A stretch of DNA of 64,000 nt from Isoetes taiwanensis (Eukaryota > Streptophyta > Lycopodiopsida > Isoetales > Isoetaceae): contig JAJEKV010000030.1 in the NCBI GenBank assembly GCA_021234155.1, forward strand, positions 4,508,050-4,572,049. Direction: 5' to 3'. Under the pieces are notes generated by a model, which saw only the letters and a list, made by a program, of their open reading frames with translations, made no database searches and was not told the DNA's origin. The position numbers were made by a program, and so were the translations under genes. Below are positions 11,890 through 23,479 of this stretch, one piece after another (positions within the stretch are counted from its first letter, which is position 1; every line of letters begins with the position of its first letter).

Positions 11890-13646
11890 GTGCGAGCTGC
11901 TATATTGGAATTAAAATATCTGTGGGAGCTCCCTCAACTACCAGTCATTTGCAAAACCTACTCGAGGAGGCCCTTGGATATTTTTTATCTTCTCCATTTC
12001 GTATTTTTGGATTTCGGGTTGATCACTTCACATGGAACTTAATGTTACGTCATTCGATATTGCATTTTACTTGTGTGTAAGGAAGTGAATGACTTAAATG
12101 CAATATGGCAGGCGGATAATGTCAATAACCAGCGCGAACATCTTCTTCTATTATTATTATCTAATAGGCAGGCAAAGCTAGGCGGATTACAAGATAATAA
12201 TAGTGTATGCCCTAACTCAACATAATTTATTTTCATCCATAAGAATCGTAGTGTTGGTTCTTTGATCTCTCTCAAATTCTGGCTTGCTTTCACCGCAATT
12301 GCCGCTTCGATGAAAAGCTATTAATGAGAATTATCGAGAGATTTTTGCAAAACTATGAAAGATGGTGCACTTACGTGAGGAAGCAGTCTGTCTTCTCAAG
12401 GTAATGATAATGTCTTTATGCTTCATATTATGTGTGACATTGGGAGTCCTCATGTTTATGATACTTTCCTTTGACAGTTGTGTCACTAAATATGGAAGTG
12501 GTCTATCCAGGTAGTTTCTATGATGACATTTTGGTTAACACATATAGATATTTTATCTCTTGTGAGCATGTCATATGAACAACCCGGCTGGCACCGCACC
12601 GAAGTTGCCGCGATACATGGATAAACCGGACTAAGATCTGTTTTCACCAAAACTCAATCACGGGATGAGAGTTGTGCAAGGATGCTTCACCAAAACAAAT
12701 TCTTGGATGAGAATTGTGCAAGGATGCGTTGTTTTGATGTCAGCATAAAAGGGACGATAGGTGGATGTGCTTCATTAACTTAAAGCAGTTCGGCTTTCCT
12801 TTAAGAAATTTCCAAGAAAACTTTAGCCTTGTGGCAGAAAGATTAATATTTCTGATATGATGCCAACATTCTTGAAAGGAAAATAGAAAGAAAGTATGAA
12901 GATTATATTAATGTCTACGAGAGATATCTTGGGTCTATAGACCAATTATTACAGCAATTATGTATAACTAGAGGGGCATTGCGGCCTCCTAGATATGTGC
13001 ATAAGAATGGCCATGTTTTTTTTTTTTCTTTGCTTTTATTCTTCTTGAAACGCTCATGGTAACCCCTCTTGAAATAGGATTACATGCCTGAATTCCGTTT
13101 ATTATCACTATCATCTCCAGTGAGAAAAAGGGTGATCTGATATATGATGCCAAAAACCCTTGAATGGAAAAATATATAGAAATAAAGAAAAAGAAACAAA
13201 GACTTATTTACATTTGTTAAAAACCCAAAGGGTCTATGAGACCAAATATATGTAGAAATTTGGGTGTGTGCCTCTTATTCATTTGAAGGTAAACTTTTGC
13301 TAAAAATATCTACTAGAATCTATTAAAAGTTTTTTAGGATGTTTCATTTGTCATTTTGACAAAATAAGCTCTGGTGTCCACATTTTGCCCCTTTCTATTT
13401 CTGTCAAGCCGTCTTTCTTGGAGATTTTTAAAAGCGTTCACCAAACCAATTTAATTGCACTATGTAGATTGCTATTCTTAATGGCGCATTTGGGACATGA
13501 AAACATGATAGAAGTTTTATTTTGGCTGTAGGTTCCCTCCTACAAGGCAAATGAAGCTGATTCTTGTGGCATTATACATGCTGATATGGGGAGAGGCTGC
13601 GAACTTGCGTTTCTTACCTGAATGCCTCTGCTATATTTTCCATAGG
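11890..13646 (+). pseudogene. Callose synthase, N-terminal exons only (1,3-beta-glucan synthase)
   Basis: Callose synthase polymerises UDP-glucose into beta-1,3-glucan at the plasma membrane. Four exon-like blocks occur in the family order. 11890-12017: acceptor tttacag, then LELKYLWELPQLP and PLDIFYLLHF, with a one-base shift before FGFR. 12112 to about 12190: DNVNNQREHLLLLLLSN. About 12251-12400: FDEKLLMRII and NYERWCTY, donor gtaatg. 13532-13646: IWGEAANLRFLPECLCYIFH, the strongest family signature (FKS1 domain 1). The last intron is phase 2 and joins cleanly. After 13646 an RTE-like LINE begins and no later exon (transmembrane or glucan synthase domain) is present. Orphan exons plus the frame shift point to a gene fragment; the boundary of the second block is unsure. 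Confidence 0.85.
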
Positions 13647-13826
13647 GTGAGACTTATAAGTTGGGTAATCCTCACAGAGGTTATTTATGCTTATATGGCT
13701 TTTCCCTTTGCTGAAAACCTATTTGAGATTTTGCATACGAAAGTAGCAGAAAGGGGTAAAAATTGGAAGGGCAATCAATGTTGGTGATGTTATGATAGTG
13801 ACAAGGTAGGCAATAATGTAGATGTA

Positions 13827-13851
13827 AGAATGAGAATGAGAATGAGAATGA
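13827..13851 (-). repeat. Microsatellite tail of the RTE-like LINE
   Basis: About four units of a 6-bp repeat (gaatga on the + strand, tcattc in element direction). It directly follows the conserved LINE end gtggacgataaaaa. Confidence 0.8.
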
Positions 13852-15930
13852 TTTTTTATCGTCCACTGAGGCCAATCGGCCTGTGGGACCCATAAGGAGC
13901 GCAGCAAACTTATTACTGTCCGGGTTAAAAAACCCCCGCCCCGAAGGGTTTTTGAGGGAAAAACCGTGGCAGTAATAAGAATGATGTCAAACTGTACAAG
14001 TATACATCAATGTTTATATACATGTCAAGTGTGTGCCCGAGGATAGCTGATCTCGCATGTCCATAACCTCCTGAAGATATGATCCCAAAGACCGTCACGG
14101 ATCTTTGTGCTCAATGTCACATGTAACGGCCGGCGGGCGACCAACTTCGATATCGTGTCCGGGTTTGATCATATCTTTGGGCAACTTTGAAGGGTATGAG
14201 ATTCATTCTCAATGACTCCCATTTGGCGGCGTGAGAGCTGCCCTGGCGTGGCTCACCAATCCATCCGCTGTCTCAATTCAAGATGATGTGCCCTTTGTGC
14301 GAATGGAGGCAATGAGTCTCCGCCTTTTCATGGGCAAGTGGGTACGCGGTAGCATTGCGGGCCTCGTTCAATGTGGGATTTATATGGCGATGGTAGTGTC
14401 TTTGTCTTGACTGTTCAAGGGCATTGGCATCCCAAAGCTTGGCGAGGAAGCAATCGTCAAGATATTGCCTCGGGCTATGGCGATCTGCCTCTGTTTGCAC
14501 ATGTATGCACTGTGCTCCTGCACATTCCATCTAGCCAACCATTGAGCTCTCTTTTCCCCTCCAAAGAAGCCTTGAGGGCGCGGCTCCATTGCCATGATAT
14601 AAGCTAGTTTAGGAAGGCGGCGTCGTCCATATTGACCACCTTCTGAAAATAGACAATGTGGCGATCAAGGGCCAGCCCTCACGAAGAGGCGAATCACATC
14701 TCTCTGCGGTAGGAATTTGATATGGGACTGTGGGACTTCACCCCTAGCTTCGTACTAAGAAGGCTTTTCACGGACCTGCTCCAAGTCATTCCAAGTAGCA
14801 AGTGATACTCTTTGGCCCCATACTTCCACCCCGTTATAAAGGGCGGGGCTCCACTAAGACCTTGAACGGCGTGGTGATGGGCCCAATCATACAACTCCGC
14901 TCTATGACTATTGTTTTGCATTGCATATAGTGCCTTCCACTGCCGTCACTTTCGTGAGTCGTATGGATGTGTCCCGAAGGCATAGTAGAAGGAAACTCCA
15001 CTCCCAAATATTTGTATGTGGATGCAACTCCACACATTGGCCTCTCAGAATGGCGAAGGAGGGACCCTCGGTGGCGTGAAGATGATATGAAAACCACCTT
15101 AGTCTTGGCGGGTTGGCGCATATCGGTCGATTAAGCTTGGCGAGAATGTGTCGGGGGCATCGAGATGTCGTTGCATGTCTGGCTGGTGTGTAAGCTAGGA
15201 GGTCCACATCATCAGCATATATTAACCGTCTGATGATCTGATAGAGAAGGTGAGCTCCATCGCCCCCATTATCAGCAAGGCCCGACTCTCCAATTGATCA
15301 ATGTAAAGCCCAAACAATGTTGGGGAGAGGGGCATCCACGGCGAACCCCGAATCTTGCTATCAAATGGTTGGCTTGTGCAACAGCGAAGGCCCGAGCATC
15401 TTTCGTTATAGCACGTGCTTTGCATTACGCAAATCTCTGGGGACCCCAACCATTAGCCGATCTTGCCCATAGTTTTTCCCCGAGCCCGCGACGTTGTCAA
15501 ACGCCTTCCAAAAATCCACAAAGCAACAATATAGATCGGACGCGGTTCCTGGCTGTCTTCAATCGAGTTACATAGCGTGAAGATGTGGTCAATGGTTGAG
15601 TGCCGGGGTCTGAATCCTGCCTGGGTGAGGGCCCGCACCTCTGCTGCCTCTGCCCAGCCCGTCAACTGCTGCTCGAGAATCCCAGCAAGCAATTTTGCAA
15701 ACACCAAACTGACCATGATTGTTCGATAATTGGCTGGGCAGTGTGGGTCACCTGCCTTAGGAACAACTCTGCTATTGGTCCATTGCAGCGGGAAACCTTC
15801 CTGTAATGCCTTGTTGAACAAGGCGGTCAGCACTGGTATTGTGGACGGCCCTGTCCACTTAAGCAATTCTGCCTGCATACCATCCAAGTCTGGGGCTTTC
15901 CCATTGGCAAGATGCTGCAAGAGCAATTGA
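13828..15930 (-). pseudogene. RTE-like LINE (family D), reverse transcriptase and 3' UTR, 5'-truncated
   Basis: Read on the minus strand from about 15926: NGKAPDLDGMQAELLKW, then NYRTI and FAKLLAGILEQQL, then QAGFRPRHSTIDHIFTL. A frame change follows to CFVDFWKAFDNV near 15500, PLSPTLFGLYIDQLE near 15320, and the catalytic YADDVDLL near 15210. AKTKVVF and TYKYLGVEF follow at 14.98-15.1 kb. The coding part is split by several frame shifts and has no intact ORF. The 3' UTR contains a conserved block (gggttttttaa in element direction, near 13925) and ends gtggacgataaaaaa plus a microsatellite. RTE-clade LINEs are known to end in short tandem repeats rather than poly(A), which is why I favour that clade. 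Short copies of the same 3' end occur many times in the window. Confidence 0.88.
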
Positions 15931-16548
15931 GGTAGGTGATAAGGTGGACGTAAAGTGTTGAATGACCACGTTTACGTTTTTGTATCACCTTTTGGTGAGA
16001 TCTCATCAGGCTTACAATTCTAAACCTTTGTATCAGCTTTACATTCTAGGGTTTTTTCCCAGGCACATATAGTGCTTCTAGGACGTTAATGTCGTTGGCT
16101 TGGAAAACACTAGGCCCTACACTGTACTTGACTTTAAGATTATTGTCGATGCACCTTAAACCATAGGGCTCGAAGTTTACAATGATCCAACTGTTGATGA
16201 CCGTTATATTTAATTAGGGTTAAAATCCATAACTTAGAGCATCTTAGAATATTCCTAAGATTATCACAATAACCATTAAGGATTATCACGATAATCTTCA
16301 GAATATTCCTTTATTCTATTTTTTTGCAGTTCAAAAATTAAGACAGAAGTAAATGCAAAAACATAAGACATTTCTTGCCATTTTAAGAGTCTGGCAATGA
16401 ACTCATGTAACCATTCTATACAAAGCTAAACATCTGTTGTCTTGAAATCAGTGTAACAGTTATTATGATCTTGAAATCAGTTTTGTAAATTCAAATTTAA
16501 GCTAAATTTATGCAATTCACACCATCCACAATCTTCAGAGATGTACTT
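15931..16548. other. No gene recognised
   Basis: AT-rich sequence with no recognisable domain or repeat. Confidence 0.45.
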
Positions 16549-16717
16549 TCATAATGTCATTGTATCAAGTATTGTATTGTTTTGAAGTAGCAATTTTGAT
16601 TGATTGTGAAAACATGAAATTGAAGTATGATATAAGCCACTTCACCCTCAGGCCACAGAGGGCAACCCTCCGTGCGCTGCACCTTGTTCTCTCTTTCTGC
16701 TTCATTTTCTGATCGAC
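16549..16717 (-). pseudogene. Duplicated fragment of the mannanase 3' end
   Basis: About 170 bp closely similar to 24163-24460 once a 127-bp insert there is removed. It spans the last codons of the mannanase (ENEAERE) and part of its downstream sequence, including gtgaaaacatgaa and the motif gagggcaaccctccgtgcgc. No other mannanase exon is nearby, so this is a truncated duplicate. It shows the empty site for the insertion at 24301-24427. Confidence 0.8.
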
Positions 16718-16823
16718 GAGCTTAATTTAGAGCATCTCTAACTGATATAACGACACAACGTAATTCCACATGGCTTGTATGATAAACTATAAAAAAGGCT
16801 TGGTATTCTTTGATTATTTTTGG

Positions 16824-16935
16824 GTTGCCCCTAGGGGGGCAAGCCCTTGTTGATGTGGGTTTATGGCATATTCTAGGTATATACCAGTATATGCCAGGAA
16901 TATGCCAATGACTGCTAAAAACTCCCTATAGCGTG
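16824..16935 (+). repeat. R1 repeat, copy 3, hairpin decayed
   Basis: It starts ttttgggttgcccctaggggg like the other two R1 copies and keeps gtaaactggcggt at about 16937. The hairpin at 16866-16905 has the same 40-bp length but about three mismatches between arms. Homology ends soon after, where a different interior begins (ttcggaaaccggctaaccgg). Confidence 0.7.
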
Positions 16936-17459
16936 TAAACTGGCGGTGGCTGCTGTTGTTGGGCAGCCACTTCGGAAACCGGCTAACCGGTGATTGCTCC
17001 TCCTATTGCACAGCTGCAGCCATGGCGATGGCAGTTGCAGATCCAACGCTGGCACTTTTGTTCATATTGAGCCTGCTAGAATCTACCTGAAACAGGAGCC
17101 ATATTTCTTCGTTGCCACAAAGGGGCGCTGCTTTTCTGCTCTAGCATTGAAGAGTCATTATGCTTCCGGTAGCACCACCATAGCCGATTTCTACAGGTGC
17201 AATGGGGGTGGATCCAATCTTCTTTGTTTCTGCTGGGCAATTTTCCAGAGTCAGCAACAGCTGAATGCCGTGGGGTTTAGAAGTCATAAGGGCTATATGA
17301 CTGAATACTCACGCATTGGTAGACTTGAATACTTGCTTACAGTAAATCAGTCGGTTACAATGGTTCTTTCCTCGGTTATTTGCGTGTCCGGACATCATTT
17401 TCATCCCTTAAGCTTGCTTCTAAAAAACTCAACGTTCTCTTCTAATTCAAAACATAACA

Positions 17460-18290
17460 GGGATCATTCAATGGATTAGGAAAGGCCATTCCATCACCAA
17501 TAAAGAAGGTCCCATATCCAGCGGTGAAACAACGGTATAATACTATGTTTATTTTTTCATTTCTTTGATGCCCTACATTGATTCTTATCCCAGAGCATTC
17601 ATTTCTTTTGTTAACTTCAGCTTGGTCTTCACGTGATGAAAGGCAATATGGAACATTGAATCGATATATCCGGGGAGCCATTTGTCTCATCTGCGATTAC
17701 CCGATAAGAACATCGGACACAAAAAATCTTTGGTTGTTTCATTGTTATCTACTCCTTGGTTCATTGACAAGATATGCATCTAGTGTGGATCTCCGTGGCG
17801 GATTTCTTTATGTGACATGGTATACCTTGTCCTTCCGGCTTTCATCGATGCAGCACATGTTTGAGAACAAATGTAACTATAACTCTCTGCGGGAAGAATG
17901 GAACAATGATTGCTTGGATCCTACAACAATTCAATTGATGCGATGCAAGATGCCTGTAATGCTTCTAACCATTTTGTTGCGTCATGAATTGAGGACTCCT
18001 ATAGCCGGCATTATTGGACTTTTGGATCTTACGTCTTGTGACACCTTAACAAGCGAACAATCAAGATTACGTTAGTCGGATCATGATTATCGCAACCGGA
18101 CTTCTTACACTACTTGACAGCGTTGACATAAGGAACATAAGAGCACGAAGTAAATTACGTGGGCTTGTTCACGAAATAGATTACTAAATGCCATATTGAG
18201 GTGGAAGGAGGTAAAATGGAACTAGAGATGTCACCTTTTAATCTTCTTTGAGGAGCTGGAGTCATTAGTTGATATGCATCTTTGCCTGAT
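17460..18290 (+). pseudogene. Histidine-kinase-like fragment (HisKA box), broken
   Basis: Near 17983 the frame reads LLRHELRTPIAGIIGLLDL, which is the phosphoacceptor H-box of a hybrid sensor histidine kinase (expected form HELRTP-x3-I-x2-LLDLL). A stop at 18073-18075 and further frame changes follow. ATGLLTLLDSV near 18090 and GGKMELEMSPFNLL near 18205 fit the second helix and the linker after it. Such kinases pass hormone or osmotic signals to response regulators. No ATP-binding (HATPase) block is found. An upstream block at 17460-17514 after an ag acceptor may be another exon. The locus is too damaged to function. Confidence 0.6.
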
Positions 18291-18538
18291 CCTATCTTGT
18301 AGGGTTTGAAATTATATTGGACCCTACAATCCGACCCTATATACTGCCGAAATGCCTAATCCATTTTTTGAGAGATTCTCCTTTCTTGCTTAGAAGTCTG
18401 GAGCTTCGTCTAAGTGGCCCAAAGTCAGGCATTTCATTCATTTTGCTCAAGCGCAGAGTTGTGAAATGACTACCAAATCCATTCTTTCATAACATTAAGC
18501 AGGTAAGCAGTCTGCTTTTTGTGTTTATTCACTGAACT

Positions 18539-19145
18539 TTGTCGCATATACTAATTAGACCTTATTTTTTTCTTCCATATAGTGGTGGCTTTACATGCAT
18601 ACTGTTAATCTTGGTCCTACCTTATTCCACAGTGGTATCAGTTCATCAAGGTGATTGTTACAAAGTTATGGGATCTAGAGGGCAGGGATTAGAAGGAAAG
18701 TGCAATTCTTTGTTGGCCACTAGTGCAGCAATATGTGCAGTAAGCTCTGGTATTGTGGCTTTGAAGACGGAGAAATTTTTAGCAGATTTGGTACTTAGAG
18801 TAGAACTCATGTTGCAAAGTCTGTGGATATTTTATAGTGGGCTGTCTTTATATGTGGAAAAATTTATTCCTGAAGGCAGCCATCGCCTCCTGCGCATGCC
18901 TAGTGGTGTGGATGGATCCGCCCAGTTTGACATTGAGGAATCCAGAATCACGGCTATGGCATTGATGGATCTGGCATTATAGTTGTGGTGATCATAATAC
19001 TGATAGGTTATGTCCTGTTGACTAAATTGCTTGGACAGAGGCGTTCTAGTTCTGGCCCTAACGGCTATGTTTATGACCCCATTTCATTAAAACTTGATTC
19101 CACTCATGTGCAAATGAAGCCGTTGCCCAAGCAGGCTCAGTTTTA
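18539..19145 (+). pseudogene. TMEM45/DUF716-like membrane protein, copy 1, broken
   Basis: The frame at 18539-18982 ends with GLSLYVEKFIPEGSHRLL and DIEESRITAMALMDLAL, followed by a stop. The last exon continues in another frame (TKLLGQRRSSS and QMKPLPKQAQF) to about 19145. This pattern, a long hydrophobic helix followed by an acidic DIEES or DLEES motif, matches plant proteins annotated DUF716/TMEM45, though I identify the family from memory of the pattern only. Compared with copy 2, this copy lacks about 310 bp before cagggattagaagg. A stop and the lost segment make it a pseudogene. Confidence 0.55.
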
Positions 19146-19282
19146 GCACTTCATATGGATTTATAAAGCTATTATCCCTTACTGACTGTGGAGATGTTTG
19201 TTAGGTTTTTACAAAGGTACATTTGATAGTTACCGAAGACTTTTGAGTGTGCATAAAAATGTATATGCCCAAATTAATATGA

Positions 19283-20720
19283 TCTTCGGAAACCGGCTAA
19301 CCGGTGATCTCCTCCTATGCAATGGAGATGGAGATGTGGTGAAGCAAGCAGATCTACAAAGCTAGGCAATTCGACCCTACAATCTGACCCTACATACTGC
19401 CGAAATGCTTAATTCTTTCTTAGAAATTCTCCTTTCTTGCTTAGAAGTCTGGAGCTTCGTCTAAGTGGCCCAAAGTTAGGCATTTCATTCATTTTGCTCA
19501 AGGCAGGGTTGTGAAATGAGGACTACCAAATCCATTCTTTCATAACATTGGCAGGTGCGATGCTGCTTTTGTGTTTATTCACCGAACTTTGTCGCATATA
19601 CTAATTAGACCTTATTTTTTTCTTCCATATAGTGGTGGCTTTACACGCATACTGTTAATCTTGGTCCTACCTTGCACGCATGAGATCTTTGAGTGCTCGG
19701 TCCATCTTCCACAATGGTATCAGTTCATCAAGGTGATTGTTTGAACTGTCTTATTGATCCTTTTGGTCTAGCTGAATTTCGATTTTTGAGATTCTTTTTC
19801 TAAGCGAACAGAGACTTCTCTCATTCTATCTGTAGGTCGAGATCGCAGAGTCAGCTTAATACAAATTTTTGGAGGCAACTATATCTATATATATGTTCCC
19901 ATTCAGACTTGGATCCTTTTGCACACTATACCTTACTTCGGTGTCCTCACCATGGAAGTATCTATGCTTTTCTTATTCTGGTTAGTGGCTTTGGTAACCC
20001 TAGTTCATGAAAACAGCATCATCTTCCTTTGGAAGGAATTTTTTAGCTTGCCTCTCTGGCATTTCTAATTGAATACAAAGTTATGGGATCTAGAGGGCAG
20101 GGATTAGAAGGAAAGTGCAATTCTTTGTTGGCCACTAGTGCAACAATATCTGCAGTAAGCTCTGGTATTGTGGCTTTGAAGCCAGAGAAATTCTTAGGCA
20201 GATTTGGTACTTAGAGCAGGACTCATGTTGCAAAGTCTGTGGATATTTCATAGTGGGCTGTCTTATGTGGAAAAATTTATTCCTGAAGGCCGCCATCGCC
20301 TCCTGCGCATGCCTAGTGGTGTGGATGGATCCACCCAGTGTGACATTGAGGAATCCAGAATCAGGGCTAGGGCATTGATGGATCTGGCATTTGTTAATCA
20401 CATCATAGTTGTGGTGATCATAACACTGATAGCTTATGTCATGTTGACTAAATTGCTTGGACAGAGGCGTTCTAGTTCTGGCTTTAACAGCTATGTTTAT
20501 GACCCCATTTCATTAGAACTTGATTCCACTCATGTGCAAATGAAGCCATTGCCCAAGCAGGCTCAGTTTTAGCACTTCATATGGATTTATAAAGCTATTA
20601 TCCCTTACTGACTGGAGATGTTTGTTAGGTTTTTACAAAGGTACATTTGATAGTTACAGAAGACTCTTGAGTGTGCATAAAAATGTATATGCCCAAGTTA
20701 ATATGATCAGTCAAGTGCTT
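19283..20720 (+). repeat. Tandem duplicate of the 16970-19282 region, internally shortened
   Basis: It opens with ttcggaaaccggctaaccgg, which is also found at 16974. It then skips the histidine-kinase-like part and resumes with sequence matching 18330-19260 (tgccgaaatgc, then ttcttccatatagtggtggc). The unit is therefore a direct duplicate with a deletion of about 1.3 kb. Confidence 0.8.
19595..20572 (+). pseudogene. TMEM45/DUF716-like membrane protein, copy 2
   Basis: The last exon is better preserved here: 20204-20572 reads YVEKFIPEGRHRLLRMPSGV, then a hydrophobic helix (VVVIITLIAYVMLTKLLG), and ends QMKPLPKQAQF with a stop. Upstream exon-like sequence at 19600-19745 corresponds to copy 1. 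The first part (about 20078-20215) is in a different frame from the rest, so one indel is present near 20210. Whether any transcript is made is unknown. Confidence 0.5.
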
Positions 20721-21644
20721 GATCTTGCAAATGTACCGTTCATATTTTTCTTGTCTTATGTTGTACACCAACACATGGATCTATATACAAGATTTCATTT
20801 TTCTATTCATGCTATATTCCGGTCTAGTTTAGTGCAGACTACATTTCCTTTATCTCGGGCTTTCCCCTGTTGTAAGTAGCTAGGCGGCTGAATTTCTGAT
20901 ATAATCATGTCGGAGAAAAATTTGACTACATTGCAAGGGTGCATTTGTGATTGGTGAAGCATAGGCTAAAATATTGCAGTTATAAGTACCACTTTATTTC
21001 ATTATGCCTTACGTTTATTGAGATTTGGATTCTATAAACTAAAGGTGGTACTTTATGAAACTTGGAATTGGGTGCGTGAAACAAATGAGTTGAATCAGAA
21101 TGAAATTTGAATCGACCGAGGAGTTTTAAAAACAAGAAATTACAGGGGTGGCTAATGCTTGTAGCAATAAACACCCCAAGATCGAGAATAGTATATCTAT
21201 TATATATAAATGTGTGCAAATCCAAGAAATCTTGACGTTGGACCCGGTCGATTCACGGTTGAGGAGCTGCTATTGTTTTTTTTTGTGTTTCACGAAGACT
21301 TAGGCTCGATTTTTTTAAGAATGAATGGTGCGTGGCCTTGTTGCACATGGCCTTCTATGCCCGATAGTGGTTCCAATTCATAAGACATGTGACCCATTTA
21401 TGCCGGCCAAAACTACCACACAATCGTGGTTAGCTCATTGTTGGCAAAGCTGGTGGCCAAAACTCTTGGCGCAAAGAATTGATAGCATGGCGAGAAAAAA
21501 AAAGTATGTGTGCGGGGTTCCGGACTTAGACACTTCACAATCTATCATATTTTTATATTGCGGATCTTGCATGATACAAGAAAATAGAAATAAGTGACAA
21601 GATCTTTATTGTTGCTTGTAGAGTTTGCAAAGGTTTTTGATTAA

Positions 21645-22012
21645 AGAATTCGTAGAACTTTTAAGCAAGAAAGATTTAGAAGTCTGGAGCTTCATCTAAA
21701 TGGGCCAAAGTCTGGCATTTCATTCATTTTACTCAAGCGCCGGGTTGTGAAATGAGGACTACCAATCCATTCTTTCGTAAGATCTAGCAAGTAATCTATC
21801 TGGCTTTTGTGTTTATTTACAGAATTTTGTCACATACACTAACTACACTTTATTTTTTTCTTCCATATAGTGGTAGCTTTACATGTATACTGTTAATCTT
21901 GGTCTTGCCTTGCACTCATAACATCTTTGAGTGCTTGGTCCATCTTCAACAGTGGTATCAGCTCATCAAGGTAATTGTTTCAACTGCCTTATTGATCCTT
22001 TTTTATTGAGTG
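21645..22012 (+). repeat. Partial third copy of the duplicated unit
   Basis: Segment matching 18385-18640 and 19425-19770 (agaagtctggagcttcatct, then ttcttccatatagtggtagc, then tggtatcagctcatcaaggt). It includes the exon-like stretch reading YSGSFTCILLILVLP but not the final exon. Confidence 0.75.
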
Positions 22013-22043
22013 AGCATCATATGATGCTGGTGGCGCCAAGTAT

Positions 22044-22274
22044 ATGATGGCGTTTTCTATTTTGATGGCATTCAGTCCTTTGTTTAATGCTGGTTCTTGT
22101 CCTGTTCAACTTGAAGCAGCTGGAGGTTTTCAGCGGCTCATTACAGAGAATTTTCATTCGGGGAATGCTTCTGACAAAGAAAATGAGCGGGCCTTAGAAC
22201 GTCTTAAGAAAATTTATGATCAAGTTCTCAACGACTATATCGAAGATTTGCTGGCAAGTTCACAACTTGATTGA
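22044..22274 (+). CDS. Small open frame of unknown function
   Basis: A 76-codon frame with ordinary amino-acid composition and a charged helical C-terminal half (ERALERLKKIYDQVLNDYIE) ending LASSQLD and a stop. It follows the third copy of the TMEM45-like duplication. It may be the last exon of a lost gene rather than a gene of its own. I do not recognise it. Confidence 0.3.
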   Translation: MMAFSILMAFSPLFNAGSCPVQLEAAGGFQRLITENFHSGNASDKENERALERLKKIYDQVLNDYIEDLLASSQLD

Positions 22275-22299
22275 TCCAGTAGAGCAAAGGAAAGTAAGG

Positions 22300-23240
22300 A
22301 CATTCCTTATTCTTGCATTTTAACTTCAAAATAACGAGAGCCTGCTCTTTGGTGCAACCAGCTTTGCTGGATGTATTATAATACTGTAGTCAACCAAGAT
22401 AGCACCATTTCTCCGTCACCAAGATTATGTTCTTATCCTAAAGCATCTCGAAGGGCAGCTCTATACATGTATATATGCCATCAGGGCTAGTAACCTTGGC
22501 AATTAGGGTTTAGGCATCAATTATCCCTACGATGAAAAGCCCAAAATTATTAGATTGTATACATGGTTAGTGTACAATGGGTGATATAACCTGCCATGCA
22601 TTCTACATAAAGTGGTGAAAGCATTATTGCACACTTAAGTTGTGTGCCTATATAGTCTATCAAAGCAGGAAAAGGTTTGGATATATCATGACCTTAGTGT
22701 AAACATGAATGACTTTTGGTAATTTCAATGTTCTTAAACGTGTGCAATAACTTGAGTTTGTCAAAGTGTTTCTATTGGCGCTCATAGTTCAATAACTTAA
22801 TAAGGCAACAATTTGAATATATTATGTGATAATAATCAGGTCTATGTCATTCTATTGCAGCATCTGCTCTTTAAGAATCTTAAATACATCATCTAAATTG
22901 TCAAATTGGCTTCTGGATTTTAGGTTGATGGAAGGTTGCCAAGTAATGCTCAACCTCTGGCTACATTTTATGCTGATTCAAAAAAATCATAAAGAATGCT
23001 ATATTTGGCAAAATGCGGCCACAAGCAATAATGACTATATTTGGCAAAATGTAGCGCTTGTACTGATTTGACAAAATGTGACCAATGTAGCCCTTATACT
23101 GACCACTATACTTGGCCCTTGTCCTAATGCTGAATGATTTAAGTGTAGACCATATAGTTAAAGACGATGGCCCTTATATGTTTGAAATATAGGGAAAACT
23201 ACAAAATACTTTTCAATTTGCGTTAGTTTAGGGGTATGTT
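22300..23240. other. No gene recognised
   Basis: AT-rich DNA. A short internal echo (atatttggcaaaatg at about 23000 and 23040) is the only structure noted. Confidence 0.45.
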
Positions 23241-23241
23241 T

Positions 23242-23476
23242 TTTAGGTAGATAGATAGATAGTAGTTTTAACGTCACGCCACTAGGCAGCATCCAACTGG
23301 ACATGTGACCACACACCACACTACATTGCTTGGCTGGGCCCTGCCCCCAACCACCTTACATTGTGTCTGTTGGAATTTGACCCCCAACAGTACCGAGTGC
23401 GATTCTGGGCAGTCTCGAACTCGAGACCACATTGCTAAGGAACTAGTGTGTTACCACTAGACCAAATGCCCAGACG
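23242..23476 (-). mobile_element. tRNA-derived SINE with LINE-like 3' end and (TATC)n tail
   Basis: On the minus strand a polymerase III A box (TGGTCTAGTGGTAA, 23464-23451) is followed 32 bp later by a B-box-like element (GAGTTCGAGAC, 23422-23412). The head resembles a plant tRNA-Gly. The body ends with catgtccagttggatgctgcc, then gtgacgttaaaac and a tetranucleotide tail (ctat, three to four units). The last 60 bp resemble the 3' end of the LINE-like sequence at 28911-29020 (gcatgtcc, gacgctgcc, gacgtaaaaata). Many SINEs borrow the 3' end of a partner LINE so that its enzyme will copy them. Confidence 0.7.
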
Positions 23477-23479
23477 CAA

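Noticed and set aside
17022-17087. Short signal-peptide-like frame starting MAMAVADPTLALLF
   Set aside because: It stops after about 21 codons and cannot be joined with confidence to any following exon.
23405-23476. Possible tRNA gene on the minus strand
   Set aside because: A and B boxes are present but no cloverleaf acceptor or anticodon stem can be closed, and the sequence runs into a SINE body and tail.
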